Below, one piece after another: positions 42,029 through 50,089 of a DNA stretch of 64,000 nucleotides. The stretch covers positions 186,001 to 250,000 of the forward strand of contig NZ_FOOT01000001.1 of assembly GCF_900113285.1 (NCBI RefSeq), given 5' to 3'. The notes beneath the pieces are model-generated. The model made no database searches. It was not told the origin of the DNA and saw only the letters and a program-made list of their open reading frames with translations. The position numbers and the translations under genes were made by a program. Source of the stretch: Pontibacter chinhatensis (GTDB taxonomy: Bacteria; Bacteroidota; Bacteroidia; Cytophagales; Hymenobacteraceae). The first letter of the stretch is position 1; every line of letters begins with the position of its first letter.

Positions 42029-43429
42029 ATGGCGAAGAAAAAATCGAAGCTGATCCCAATCCTTATCGGCGTACTTGGCTTGCTTATCATCTCTTTAATT
42101 GTTGCCAAAAAAGCCGGCTGGATTGGCAAAGATGAAGGCATTGAAGTGGTGCTGGCAGAGGCAAAGCCCGCTGACATTGTAGAGAAAGTCAGTGCATCTG
42201 GTAAAGTGCAGCCTGAAACGGAGGTAAAAATCAGCCCGGATGTGTCTGGTGAGATAATTGAGCTTAATGTGGAGGAAGGCGACTCAGTGGTGAAAGGCCA
42301 GCTGTTGCTCCGTATCCGCCCCGACAACTACCAGTCTATGGTGGATGCGCAGCAGGCGATGGTAAACACCCAGCGCGCCAACCTGGCCCAGGCAAAGGCC
42401 CGGGTAACGCAGGCAGAGGCTAACTTTGTGCAGATAGAGCAAAACTACAAGCGCAACCAGCCGCTTTTTGAGCAGAAAGTGATCTCTCAGGCGGAGTGGC
42501 AGCAAATAGAGTCTAATTTCCTGGCAACGAAGGCAGAAGTGGAGTCGGCCCGCCAAAGCGTAAGAGCGGCAGAGTATAACGTGCAGAATGCGCTTGCCTC
42601 CCTGAAAGATGCCCGCGAGAACCTGAACAAAACTACGATTTACGCCCCTGTAAGCGGCACCGTTTCCAAGCTGAACGTGGAGCGTGGGGAGCGTGTGGTA
42701 GGAACCTCCCAGATGGCGGGTACCGAAATCATGCGCATTGCCAACCTCAACAACATGGAGGTACGCGTAAACGTGAATGAAAACGACATTATCCGGGTAA
42801 CGCTGGGCGACTCGGTGGAAGTGGAGGTAGACTCTTATGCCAGCCGCGACGAGAAATTCAAGGGCGTAGTGACTGCTATCGCCAACACCGCAAAAGACGC
42901 CACCACCCTGGAGGCCGTAACGGAGTTTGAGGTACGTATCCGCCTGCTGAACGAGTCTTACGAGCACCTGCGTGGTGCTACCGTGCGTCCTTTCCGCCCG
43001 GGCATGACCGCCTCTGTGGATATTTTAACGGAGCGCAAGCCTAACGTGCTTTCTGTACCGCTTTCTGCCGTTACCACCCGTTCTGCTAAGCCAGAGGGTG
43101 ACAAAGAAAAGGAATCCGAAGAGGAAGGAGCAGAGCAGAATGGCCAGCAAAACCAGCAGGCGCAACAGCAGAAAACAACGGCAGCCGCTCAGGTAGACGA
43201 AGTGGTGTTTGTATATGACGAGGCAAACAACACCGTGAAAACCGTTAAAGTTAAAACCGGCATCAGCGACTTTGAAAACATCGAGATACTGAGCGGGATA
43301 GAGAAAGGGCAGAAAGTAGTAGCCGGTCCGTTCCGGGCAGTCTCCAAAACGTTGGAGAATGGCTCTAAAGTGGCGGTAAAGGATGAAAAATCGCTCAACA
43401 AGCAGGCGCTTGTCGCCGAGTCAAAATAA
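42029..43429 (+). CDS. Periplasmic efflux adaptor, MacA/HlyD family
   Basis: The 466-residue adaptor has an N-terminal membrane helix (about residues 8-28), the lipoyl-type motif V-S-G-E-I-I-E-L-N-V-E-E-G-D-S-V, a coiled coil (about 100-190) and a beta-barrel domain. Near residue 350 is a Glu/Gln-rich low-complexity insert that is not in typical MacA. It should join an ABC or RND inner-membrane pump to the TolC-like channel just upstream. In many Bacteroidota a MacB-like pair follows such genes; here it is missing or elsewhere. Confidence 0.9.
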   Translation: MAKKKSKLIPILIGVLGLLIISLIVAKKAGWIGKDEGIEVVLAEAKPADIVEKVSASGKVQPETEVKISPDVSGEIIELNVEEGDSVVKGQLLLRIRPDNYQSMVDAQQAMVNTQRANLAQAKARVTQAEANFVQIEQNYKRNQPLFEQKVISQAEWQQIESNFLATKAEVESARQSVRAAEYNVQNALASLKDARENLNKTTIYAPVSGTVSKLNVERGERVVGTSQMAGTEIMRIANLNNMEVRVNVNENDIIRVTLGDSVEVEVDSYASRDEKFKGVVTAIANTAKDATTLEAVTEFEVRIRLLNESYEHLRGATVRPFRPGMTASVDILTERKPNVLSVPLSAVTTRSAKPEGDKEKESEEEGAEQNGQQNQQAQQQKTTAAAQVDEVVFVYDEANNTVKTVKVKTGISDFENIEILSGIEKGQKVVAGPFRAVSKTLENGSKVAVKDEKSLNKQALVAESK

Positions 43430-43438
43430 GTAACAATC

Positions 43439-44428
43439 TTGGAGAAAATAGCAGTACTGGGAGGAGGAAGCTGGGCTACAGCGCTCGTTAAAATCCTCTC
43501 AGAGAATAAATCACAAGTAAACTGGTGGATGCGCAACGGAAACGATGTGCAGCACCTGACTAAATTCAGACACAACCCGCGCTACCTAAGCCAGGTGTCT
43601 TTTGACCTTGATTATGTAGAGCCATCCACGGACATACGGGCAGTTGTCGCCTCGTCTGATTGGGTGATACTAGCCGTGCCGGCAGCCTTTGTGCAGCAAG
43701 CCCTGGCCGATCTGCCGGAGGATGCCTTTTCGGGAAAAGTGGTGGCTTCGGCTATCAAAGGTATGATCCCGAAGGAGAACGTACTGATTACCGATTATGT
43801 GAAGAGCAGGTATGGCGTGGAGGACGAGAACCTGCTGGTTATCGCGGGACCATGCCATGCTGAGGAAGTGGCGCTGGAAAAGCAATCCTACCTTACGATT
43901 GGCTCCCATAACCTGGCCACTGCCGACCGTTTCTGCGAGTTGCTCCGCAACCGCTATGTAAAGGCCAATCCGCTCGATGACCTGGATGGAATAGAGTACT
44001 GCGCCGTGATGAAAAACATCATTGCATTGGCTTGCGGCATTGCCCGTGGCCAAAACTATGGCGACAATTTTCAGGCGGTGCTGGTGTCCAACGCCATGTT
44101 CGAGATCGAGCGGTTCCTGGATGCAATAATGCCGCTCCACCGCGCCCTGACCGGCTCTGCCTACCTCGGGGACCTGCTTGTAACGGCATACTCCCAGTTC
44201 AGCCGGAACCGAACCTTCGGCAACATGATTGGAAGGGGCTACACCGTAAAATCGGCCCAGGTGGAGATGAACATGGTGGCGGAGGGCTATTACGCGGTGC
44301 AAAGCATCTACGAACTGAACAAAAAACTAAAAGTGGATATGCCCATCACCAGGGCGGTATACCACATCCTCTATGAGCGGATATCACCGGCAGTAGAGTT
44401 TGAAATACTGAAAGACAAGTTTAAATAA
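43439..44428 (+). CDS. gpsA: Glycerol-3-phosphate dehydrogenase [NAD(P)+]
   Basis: GpsA reduces dihydroxyacetone phosphate to glycerol-3-phosphate for phospholipid synthesis. The 329 residues show the opening Rossmann motif V-L-G-G-G-S-W-A-T-A, a second segment G-P-C-H-A-E-E-V-A, a catalytic K in A-V-M-K-N-I-I-A-L-A-C-G-I and R-N-R-T-F-G-N. The start is TTG at 43439, nine bases after the adaptor stop; no ATG exists near the conserved N-terminus. A terminator follows the gene. Confidence 0.94.
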   Translation: MEKIAVLGGGSWATALVKILSENKSQVNWWMRNGNDVQHLTKFRHNPRYLSQVSFDLDYVEPSTDIRAVVASSDWVILAVPAAFVQQALADLPEDAFSGKVVASAIKGMIPKENVLITDYVKSRYGVEDENLLVIAGPCHAEEVALEKQSYLTIGSHNLATADRFCELLRNRYVKANPLDDLDGIEYCAVMKNIIALACGIARGQNYGDNFQAVLVSNAMFEIERFLDAIMPLHRALTGSAYLGDLLVTAYSQFSRNRTFGNMIGRGYTVKSAQVEMNMVAEGYYAVQSIYELNKKLKVDMPITRAVYHILYERISPAVEFEILKDKFK

Positions 44429-44445
44429 GGCCAATTCGCCAAAAC

Positions 44446-44479
44446 AAAGGGCACACCTGCAAACGGGTGTGCCTTTTTT
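44446..44479 (+). terminator. Intrinsic terminator after gpsA
   Basis: AAAGGGCACACC (44446-44457) pairs with GGTGTGCCTTT (44466-44476) with one bulged G and continues into a T-run. Confidence 0.85.
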
Positions 44480-44485
44480 ATACTT

Positions 44486-44992
44486 TCAAATCCTGGAGTG
44501 CCGCAGGATGTTGTCGCTCAGGGCGCGGTACACGGCCATGCTCGTAATAGCCACCGACACGCATACGCTGTAGATGCTGGATAGCAGCAAAAAGTCCAGG
44601 AAGGGAATGGCGTACAACCGCAGGGCATCCAACAGTATAACCAGGATTGCCGCCATGGACAGACCCGACAGGGAGAACATAAAGGCGCGGTTAAACGTTT
44701 TGGAGGGAAGCTTATCAATCAACGTTTGGCTTTTGAGGTGCCAGTGCAACGGCAGCACACGGCCGCTTCGGAGCGCCTTTCGGGTGATTTTGGTCGCTAT
44801 CCAGCCTACCACAAACCCAATGGACATCGTGAAGGCAAATAAATAAGTGGCGATGTTATGATGCCCCCAAAGTGACAGTATGCTTTCGGGCAGCCATAGC
44901 AGCAGCGCCAGCACCATGTTTAAGCCAAAGGCCAGGAATGCCATTATACTTTGTAGCAGGATCAGGAACTTATAGTTTAGACTCAGCTGCAT
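44486..44992 (-). CDS. Hypothetical membrane protein with about four transmembrane helices
   Basis: I do not recognise the family of this 168-residue protein. Hydrophobic segments lie at about residues 10-35, 45-68, 101-122 and 128-155, with a basic loop between the second and third (K-I-T-R-K-A-L-R-S-G-R). The gene is convergent with gpsA and divergent from the acyltransferase gene. No catalytic motif is visible. Confidence 0.65.
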   Translation of the reverse strand: MQLSLNYKFLILLQSIMAFLAFGLNMVLALLLWLPESILSLWGHHNIATYLFAFTMSIGFVVGWIATKITRKALRSGRVLPLHWHLKSQTLIDKLPSKTFNRAFMFSLSGLSMAAILVILLDALRLYAIPFLDFLLLSSIYSVCVSVAITSMAVYRALSDNILRHSRI

Positions 44993-45046
44993 GCGTTTAA
45001 TTTCTTATGATACACAAGGTTATACTTTAACAGTCACAAAAAGGAT

Positions 45047-46090
45047 TTGACTCAAGGTTTAATCACTTCCCAGGGGGCGCATCTGCATAACCCATCTCCC
45101 AAGAAGCAGCACTTACAGCAGATAGATGTGGTGAAGGGAATCGCTATAGTGGCGGTGCTGCTGCTGCACTCCTTCACCCGCAAGGAGTTGGAGAACAGCT
45201 TTGCCGTCTACCACATCTGGCAGGCCGTCCCACTGTTTTTGGTGGTGATGGGGCTGAACCAGGGGCTTTCCGTGCAAAACAAACCGCAGCACCTGCAGCA
45301 CCTCTACAACCGGAAATACTTTACCAAAAAGGCTGCACGCATCCTGGTGCCCTTCATACTTGTTTTTATACTTTCGATAGTGGTTGGTTTGCTGTGGGAG
45401 TGGCTCAAGGGTGAGGAGGTTCTTGAGTTTAACGGCTATACCTGGCTGGGGGTGTTGCCTGTAACCGGCCGTGGCAACTATTTTATCACGATGTTGCTGC
45501 AGTCTATACTTCTGCTGCCCCTGATAGGCTATGGCTTCAGGCACTGGCCCAAAAGTACATTTGGTGTGCTGGTGCTGCTGGAGGTTCTGTTTCAACTGTG
45601 GGCTGCGAACCTGCCATACTTTAAAGAGGATGGTTACCTGTATGATGCGGCTTTTCCGCGCTATTTTTCGGCCATTGCCCTTGGGCTTTGGTTATCCACG
45701 CTGGTATGGAAGCCCCTGAAGCGGGGCGATGTGCTACTGGTGCTGCTACTGGGTTTGGTCGGAGCTGTTTGTTTATACTTTCTCCAGTATGAGCGGCTGC
45801 CCCTGAAGGGCTACATCAGTCCGGAGTGGCGAACACAGCAGGTGCTTACATTTGGCTACGCTGCTTTGCTGGTGTGGCTGGCCCTGAAATTGCTGCCCAA
45901 CTTTACTAATTTCATCCCGGTGCGCCTGCTGGCCGAACTGGGAAAAGCCTCATACCATATTTTTCTGGTGCAGGTAGTTTACTTCGGCCTTGCGCAGCAG
46001 GAGCTGCCAGTTTTAGCCAATATACTTGTTCCGGTTGCTATCGGCTACCTGTTTTACAAGTATGAGCCTGCGCTTTTGTTCGGATCCTAA
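45047..46090 (+). CDS. Membrane acyltransferase, acyltransferase-3 (OafA-like) family
   Basis: The 347-residue polytopic membrane protein begins its core with D-V-V-K-G-I-A-I-V-A-V-L-L-L-H-S, the catalytic-His-bearing first helix of acyltransferase-3 proteins. About nine more helices follow. The family O-acylates sugars or other envelope molecules. A TTG start at 45047 fits the Shine-Dalgarno-like AAAAAGGA just before it. The sequence upstream of the core is short and not conserved. Confidence 0.82.
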   Translation: MTQGLITSQGAHLHNPSPKKQHLQQIDVVKGIAIVAVLLLHSFTRKELENSFAVYHIWQAVPLFLVVMGLNQGLSVQNKPQHLQHLYNRKYFTKKAARILVPFILVFILSIVVGLLWEWLKGEEVLEFNGYTWLGVLPVTGRGNYFITMLLQSILLLPLIGYGFRHWPKSTFGVLVLLEVLFQLWAANLPYFKEDGYLYDAAFPRYFSAIALGLWLSTLVWKPLKRGDVLLVLLLGLVGAVCLYFLQYERLPLKGYISPEWRTQQVLTFGYAALLVWLALKLLPNFTNFIPVRLLAELGKASYHIFLVQVVYFGLAQQELPVLANILVPVAIGYLFYKYEPALLFGS

Positions 46091-46132
46091 AGAAGCTGAA
46101 GTACATCTGAAATGCAAACTTAAATTCCGCCT

Positions 46133-46543
46133 ATGTCCGCTAACAAGATGATAGAGGTAGTTTGTGCGATTGTGGAGCAGCACGGTCGTGTTTTGCTAAC
46201 GCAGCGCAGCGAGCAAATGCGGGAGTCAATGCTGTGGGAGTTTCCGGGAGGTAAACTGGAAGCCGGCGAAACGGAGCACCAGGGACTTGTGAGGGAAATC
46301 AAGGAGGAGTTAGGCATTGATGTTCAACCTTACCACAGGCTCGATCCTGTGCAGCATCCGTACCCCAACCACACTATCGTGCTTATTCCTTACCTGAGCC
46401 ACTATAACGGGGGCGTGATCAGTTTGCTGGAGCACAGGGCCTATCGTTGGGCAACACCAGACGAATTGGCTGATTTTAACTGGTGCCCTGCCGATGTTCT
46501 CATTGTAGAGGCCTACCTTGAATTGGTGAAAAACAGAGGGTAA
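46133..46543 (+). CDS. Nudix hydrolase, MutT-like (deoxy)nucleoside triphosphate pyrophosphohydrolase
   Basis: The 136-residue protein has the complete Nudix box: G40-x5-E46-x7-R54-E55-I-K-E58-E59-L-G61. It sits in the usual position for the MutT family, which cleans oxidised or deaminated nucleotides. A substrate cannot be assigned. The C-terminal W-A-T-P-D-E-L-A-D-F-N-W-C-P-A-D motif is common in MutT-type enzymes. Confidence 0.9.
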   Translation: MSANKMIEVVCAIVEQHGRVLLTQRSEQMRESMLWEFPGGKLEAGETEHQGLVREIKEELGIDVQPYHRLDPVQHPYPNHTIVLIPYLSHYNGGVISLLEHRAYRWATPDELADFNWCPADVLIVEAYLELVKNRG

Positions 46544-46570
46544 GTATACTTTCTAAAGCGCGTTTTCCCG

Positions 46571-46578
46571 TACCTTTG
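46571..46578 (+). promoter_or_regulatory. -7 promoter box TACCTTTG directly before the RsmF-like gene
   Basis: This perfect TAnnTTTG match ends three bases before ATG 46582. A start 4-6 bases downstream would leave essentially no leader, so the mRNA may be leaderless. No TTG -33 box was found at the normal distance. Confidence 0.45.
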
Positions 46579-46581
46579 CCT

Positions 46582-47979
46582 ATGCAATACCCAAAACCAT
46601 TTACTGACCGCATGCAGCGCATGCTCGGGGAGGAGGAGTTTTCAATCTTCCTGGAAGCGCTGCAGCAGGCCCCGCCTGTAAGCGTGCGTATCAACAAAGC
46701 CAAGGCAGCGCCAGCTCCCGGCCTGCAACCTGTGCCCTGGACGGAGACAGGCTTTTACCTCCCTGAACGCCCCCTGTTCACCCTCGATCCAGCCCTTCAT
46801 GCCGGTGCTTATTATGTGCAGGAAGCTAGTTCCATGTTCGTGGAGCAGGCCCTGCGACAGGCCGTAAACCTGAGCGAGCCCTTGCACGTGCTGGACCTTT
46901 GCGGCGCCCCCGGCGGCAAGTCCACGCACCTGGCCAGCCTGCTTTCTCCTCAGAGTTTGCTCGTTTCCAACGAAGTAATCCGCAGCAGGGCCTCTATACT
47001 TGCCGAAAACATAGCCAAGTGGGGCAGTGGCAATGTACTGGTTACCAGCAACGACCCCCGCGACTTTAGCAGACTTAACGACTTTTTTGATGTGATGGTG
47101 GTGGACGCTCCCTGCAGTGGCGAAGGCATGTTCCGGAAGGATGCGCATGCCATGGAAGAGTGGTCGGAGGAAAACGTAAACCTGTGTGCCCAGCGCCAGC
47201 AGCGTATTCTGATGGATGTGTGGGATGCTTTGAAGCCCGGAGGGGTATTAATCTACAGCACCTGTACCTGGAACGAGCAGGAGAACGAGCAAAATATAGC
47301 CTGGCTGGCCGAGCAGGAGGGCGCAGAAAGTATAAAACTGCAACTACAACCGGAGTGGGGCGTTGTACCAGCCCAACTGGAAGGCGTGGAAGGCTATCGC
47401 TTTTACCCCCATCGTGTGCAGGGAGAGGGCTTCTTTATAGCGGTCGTGCGAAAAGCAGGCGAGGAGCAGCCACTGCATGGCAAGAGCAAAAAGAAAAAGT
47501 ATAAACTAAGTATAGCGGGCAAAAAAGAGCAGGCTCTGGTGGGAGACTGGCTGCAGCAGCCCGGGCAGTACACGTTTGTGCAGCACGGGGAAAAAATCTC
47601 TGCCATCCCCGAAAACCTCTTTGAAGCTGCCGATGAAGTATACCAGCACCTGTACGTGGTCTACGCCGGCACTGAACTGGCCGAAATCTATGGCAAAAAG
47701 CTGAAGCCGTTGCAGGGGCTGGCACTTTCCCAGTATCTGGACAGGTCGGTTTTTACAACAGCAGAATTGGATTTGGAGCAGGCGCTGCGGTACCTGAAAA
47801 AAGAAGACACTTGCCTCGGCACCAGCGGCAACGACTGGCTGCTGCTGGAGTACAAAGGCCTTCCACTAGGCTGGGCCAAGCAAATCGGCAACCGCATCAA
47901 CAACTATTACCCCAAGGAATGGCGCATCCGGATGGAACTGCCGGCAGAACTCCCATCCGGTAGTTTTGTAATTGGTTAA
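46582..47979 (+). CDS. rRNA cytosine-C5-methyltransferase, NOL1/NOP2/Sun (RsmF-like) family
   Basis: The 466-residue enzyme contains the SAM motif D-L-C-G-A-P-G-G-K and the two catalytic cysteines, C178 in D-A-P-C-S-G-E-G-M-F and C228 in S-T-C-T-W. The C-terminal part from about residue 300 contains a PUA-like RNA-binding domain, as in RsmF. ATG 46582 is used, not the TTG two codons earlier. Confidence 0.9.
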   Translation: MQYPKPFTDRMQRMLGEEEFSIFLEALQQAPPVSVRINKAKAAPAPGLQPVPWTETGFYLPERPLFTLDPALHAGAYYVQEASSMFVEQALRQAVNLSEPLHVLDLCGAPGGKSTHLASLLSPQSLLVSNEVIRSRASILAENIAKWGSGNVLVTSNDPRDFSRLNDFFDVMVVDAPCSGEGMFRKDAHAMEEWSEENVNLCAQRQQRILMDVWDALKPGGVLIYSTCTWNEQENEQNIAWLAEQEGAESIKLQLQPEWGVVPAQLEGVEGYRFYPHRVQGEGFFIAVVRKAGEEQPLHGKSKKKKYKLSIAGKKEQALVGDWLQQPGQYTFVQHGEKISAIPENLFEAADEVYQHLYVVYAGTELAEIYGKKLKPLQGLALSQYLDRSVFTTAELDLEQALRYLKKEDTCLGTSGNDWLLLEYKGLPLGWAKQIGNRINNYYPKEWRIRMELPAELPSGSFVIG

Positions 47980-48036
47980 AGCGATAGATATAGACGAAAT
48001 ATTTATAGTTTTTCTACTGAGGCAAGTATAAAAAAA

Positions 48037-48080
48037 ACTCTCCGCCGTGCCTGGCAGCTTTAGCCAGCACGGCGGAGAGT
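48037..48080. terminator. Strong hairpin terminator between convergent methyltransferase genes
   Basis: An 18-19-base stem (48037-48055 with 48063-48080, one bulge) has a GC-rich centre. The A-run at 48030-48037 gives a T-run on the minus strand, so it mainly ends the minus-strand RlmI-like gene. Confidence 0.82.
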
Positions 48081-48118
48081 ATAAGTTTAGCATTAACTTA
48101 GTGAGTGGACGACCGATC

Positions 48119-49303
48119 TTACTCCACAAACAGCACCAGTCCTTTCAGGTACTCGCCTTCCGGATGAAATATGGAAATGGGGTGGTCAGCCGGTTGGGGG
48201 AGGTGGTGCATGACCTTGATGTTACGCCCCGCCTCGATGGCAGCGGCCATCACGGTGCTGCTGAACAAGTACTTATCCACCACCTGCGAGCAGGAGAACG
48301 TGAAAAGGATACCACCGGGCTTTATCTTCTTCATGGCCTCCGCATTTAATCGCTTGTAGCCCATCAGCGCGTTGTGGCGCACGTTCTGGCTCTTGGCAAA
48401 CGCGGGCGGGTCCAGCACGATCACATCATACTTGTCCTCTTTCCCTTTCAGGAATTCGAAAGTGTCTACGGCAAAGGCTTCGTGCTTTGCCGGTGCCTGG
48501 CTCAGCTCCCCATTTTTGATCGTCAGGTCAATGGCCTTTTTCGATACGTCTACAGAGTGAACTTCTTGGGCGCCGGCATTCAGGGCGTACACCGAGAAGC
48601 CGCCCGTATAGCAGAACGTGTTCAGCACCGACTTACCCTTCACGTAGCGCGCGAGCAGGTCGCGGTTATCGCGCTGATCTATGAAGAAGCCCGTCTTCTG
48701 GCCGGTTTCCCAGTCGATGTAAAACTGATTGCCGTTTTCCGTTACCACCACGCCTCCTTCCGACTGGCCAAAAAGGTAACCGTTCTGCGCCTGTACCGCC
48801 GCCTTGGCTGGCAACGACTCTGCACTTTTGTCGTAAACAGCGCGCAGTTTGTCGCCGTAGATTTCCTGCAGCGCCTGCGCCACAAACTCCCGCACGTTGT
48901 ACATGCCCACCGAGTGCGTCTGCACCACGGCCGTGTCTTTGTAAAAGTCCACGATAAGCCCCGGTACGCCATCGCCTTCGGCATACACCAGGCGGTATAC
49001 ATTGGTGGTCGGATTATTGGTCAGGCCCAGGCGCTGGCGGAAATCGTAGGCTTGCTGCACTTTGCTTTTCCAGAAAGTATAATCCGGTTCTACCTGCTCA
49101 AAAGAGAAGATGCGCACGGCAATAGAGCCCGGGGCATGGTGGCCCATACCCAGAAACTCGCGCTTGCTGGAGTAAACTTCTACCACGTCTCCTTCAGCCG
49201 GCTCGGCATCGGCTTTCTTAATGGCGCCGGAGAAAACCCAAGGGTGCTGACGCTTGAGAGAGTGCTCTTTCCCGGGCGCCAGGTATAATTTAATAAAAGA
49301 CAT
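48119..49303 (-). CDS. Class I SAM-dependent rRNA methyltransferase, RlmI-like
   Basis: The 394 residues begin with a PUA domain (K-R-Q-H-P-W-V-F-S-G-A-I) and continue with an RlmI-like Rossmann methyltransferase. The motifs N-T-F-C-Y-T-G-G-F-S and D-P-P-A-F-A-K-S are clear. RlmI methylates 23S rRNA cytosine C5. The rRNA position in this organism is inferred from the family only. Confidence 0.9.
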   Translation of the reverse strand: MSFIKLYLAPGKEHSLKRQHPWVFSGAIKKADAEPAEGDVVEVYSSKREFLGMGHHAPGSIAVRIFSFEQVEPDYTFWKSKVQQAYDFRQRLGLTNNPTTNVYRLVYAEGDGVPGLIVDFYKDTAVVQTHSVGMYNVREFVAQALQEIYGDKLRAVYDKSAESLPAKAAVQAQNGYLFGQSEGGVVVTENGNQFYIDWETGQKTGFFIDQRDNRDLLARYVKGKSVLNTFCYTGGFSVYALNAGAQEVHSVDVSKKAIDLTIKNGELSQAPAKHEAFAVDTFEFLKGKEDKYDVIVLDPPAFAKSQNVRHNALMGYKRLNAEAMKKIKPGGILFTFSCSQVVDKYLFSSTVMAAAIEAGRNIKVMHHLPQPADHPISIFHPEGEYLKGLVLFVE

Positions 49304-49401
49304 TCAGTTGATGTTCGGTTGCTTTTTTATTGACAGATGCTTGTAAATGGCATTAGCCGGATAATTCGTTCCCTTCAGAAGAAAAAATCTGGCGTTAGAA
49401 A

Positions 49402-49420
49402 GGAGATCGGGGCGATCTCC
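49402..49420. repeat. Perfect 8-bp hairpin
   Basis: GGAGATCG (49402-49409) and CGATCTCC (49413-49420) enclose GGG. It lies downstream of maf and upstream of the RlmI-like gene; a T-run is absent, so it may be a weak terminator or a short palindromic repeat. Confidence 0.4.
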
Positions 49421-49507
49421 CGCTGCGGTCAATAAAAGTAGTGGGCGTACCGAAACATCAATTCTTAGGTGGTATGATTTTTGGCGGCGAAAGTGCCTGG
49501 CAAGTCT

Positions 49508-50089
49508 TTATAGTGTCACGATCCCAAGTTCCTCCAGCGTGGCATACAGCTTTTGCACCGGCAGGCCCACCACGTTAAAGTAGGAGCCTTCAATGCGCTC
49601 AATCCCCACCATCCCAATCCACTCCTGAATACCGTAGGCACCGGCCTTATCGTAGGGCTTGTAGTGGGTGATGTAGTGGGTAACCTCTGCCTCTGTCAGC
49701 TGTTTGAAGTATACTTTTGTGGTGTCGTGGAAAACGGTTTTCTGCTCTTTGGTAAGGATGCACACGCCGGTAATCACCTCATGGTGCGTGCCCGACAGCG
49801 ACAGCAGCATTTCCTTTGCCTCTTCAAAGTCAGCGGGCTTGTTTAGCACGCGGTCCCCAAGGCAAACAATCGTGTCTGCCGTTATCAGTGCTTCATCCGT
49901 AATGTCGGCAGTATAGGCGTCGGCTTTGTGAGCGGCTAGGTACTCGGCTATCTCCTCCCGTTTCAGGTGCTCCGGAAAGTCCTCGTTCACCTCCTTTACC
50001 AACACCTCATACTTGAGGCCCAGGCTGGAGAGCAGCTCTTTGCGGCGTGGCGAGTTAGAGGCAAGCAGCAGCGGCCGTTGTAAATTCAT
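49508..50089 (-). CDS. maf: Maf-family nucleotide pyrophosphatase
   Basis: The 193 residues have the Maf pattern L-L-L-A-S-N-S-P-R-R-K-E-L-L at the N-terminus, E-I-A-E-Y-L-A-A-H-K-A, the conserved A-D-T-I-V and the K-A-G-A-Y-G-I-Q-E segment. These enzymes hydrolyse modified nucleotides such as dTTP/UTP or m7GTP. The gene overlaps the DUF1015 gene by 35 bp in the same direction, indicating coupled translation. Confidence 0.93.
   Translation of the reverse strand: MNLQRPLLLASNSPRRKELLSSLGLKYEVLVKEVNEDFPEHLKREEIAEYLAAHKADAYTADITDEALITADTIVCLGDRVLNKPADFEEAKEMLLSLSGTHHEVITGVCILTKEQKTVFHDTTKVYFKQLTEAEVTHYITHYKPYDKAGAYGIQEWIGMVGIERIEGSYFNVVGLPVQKLYATLEELGIVTL

Noticed and set aside
48374-49288. 304-codon open frame antisense to the RlmI-like gene
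   Set aside because: The opposite strand has PUA and methyltransferase motifs; the antisense product is His/Arg rich with no domain.
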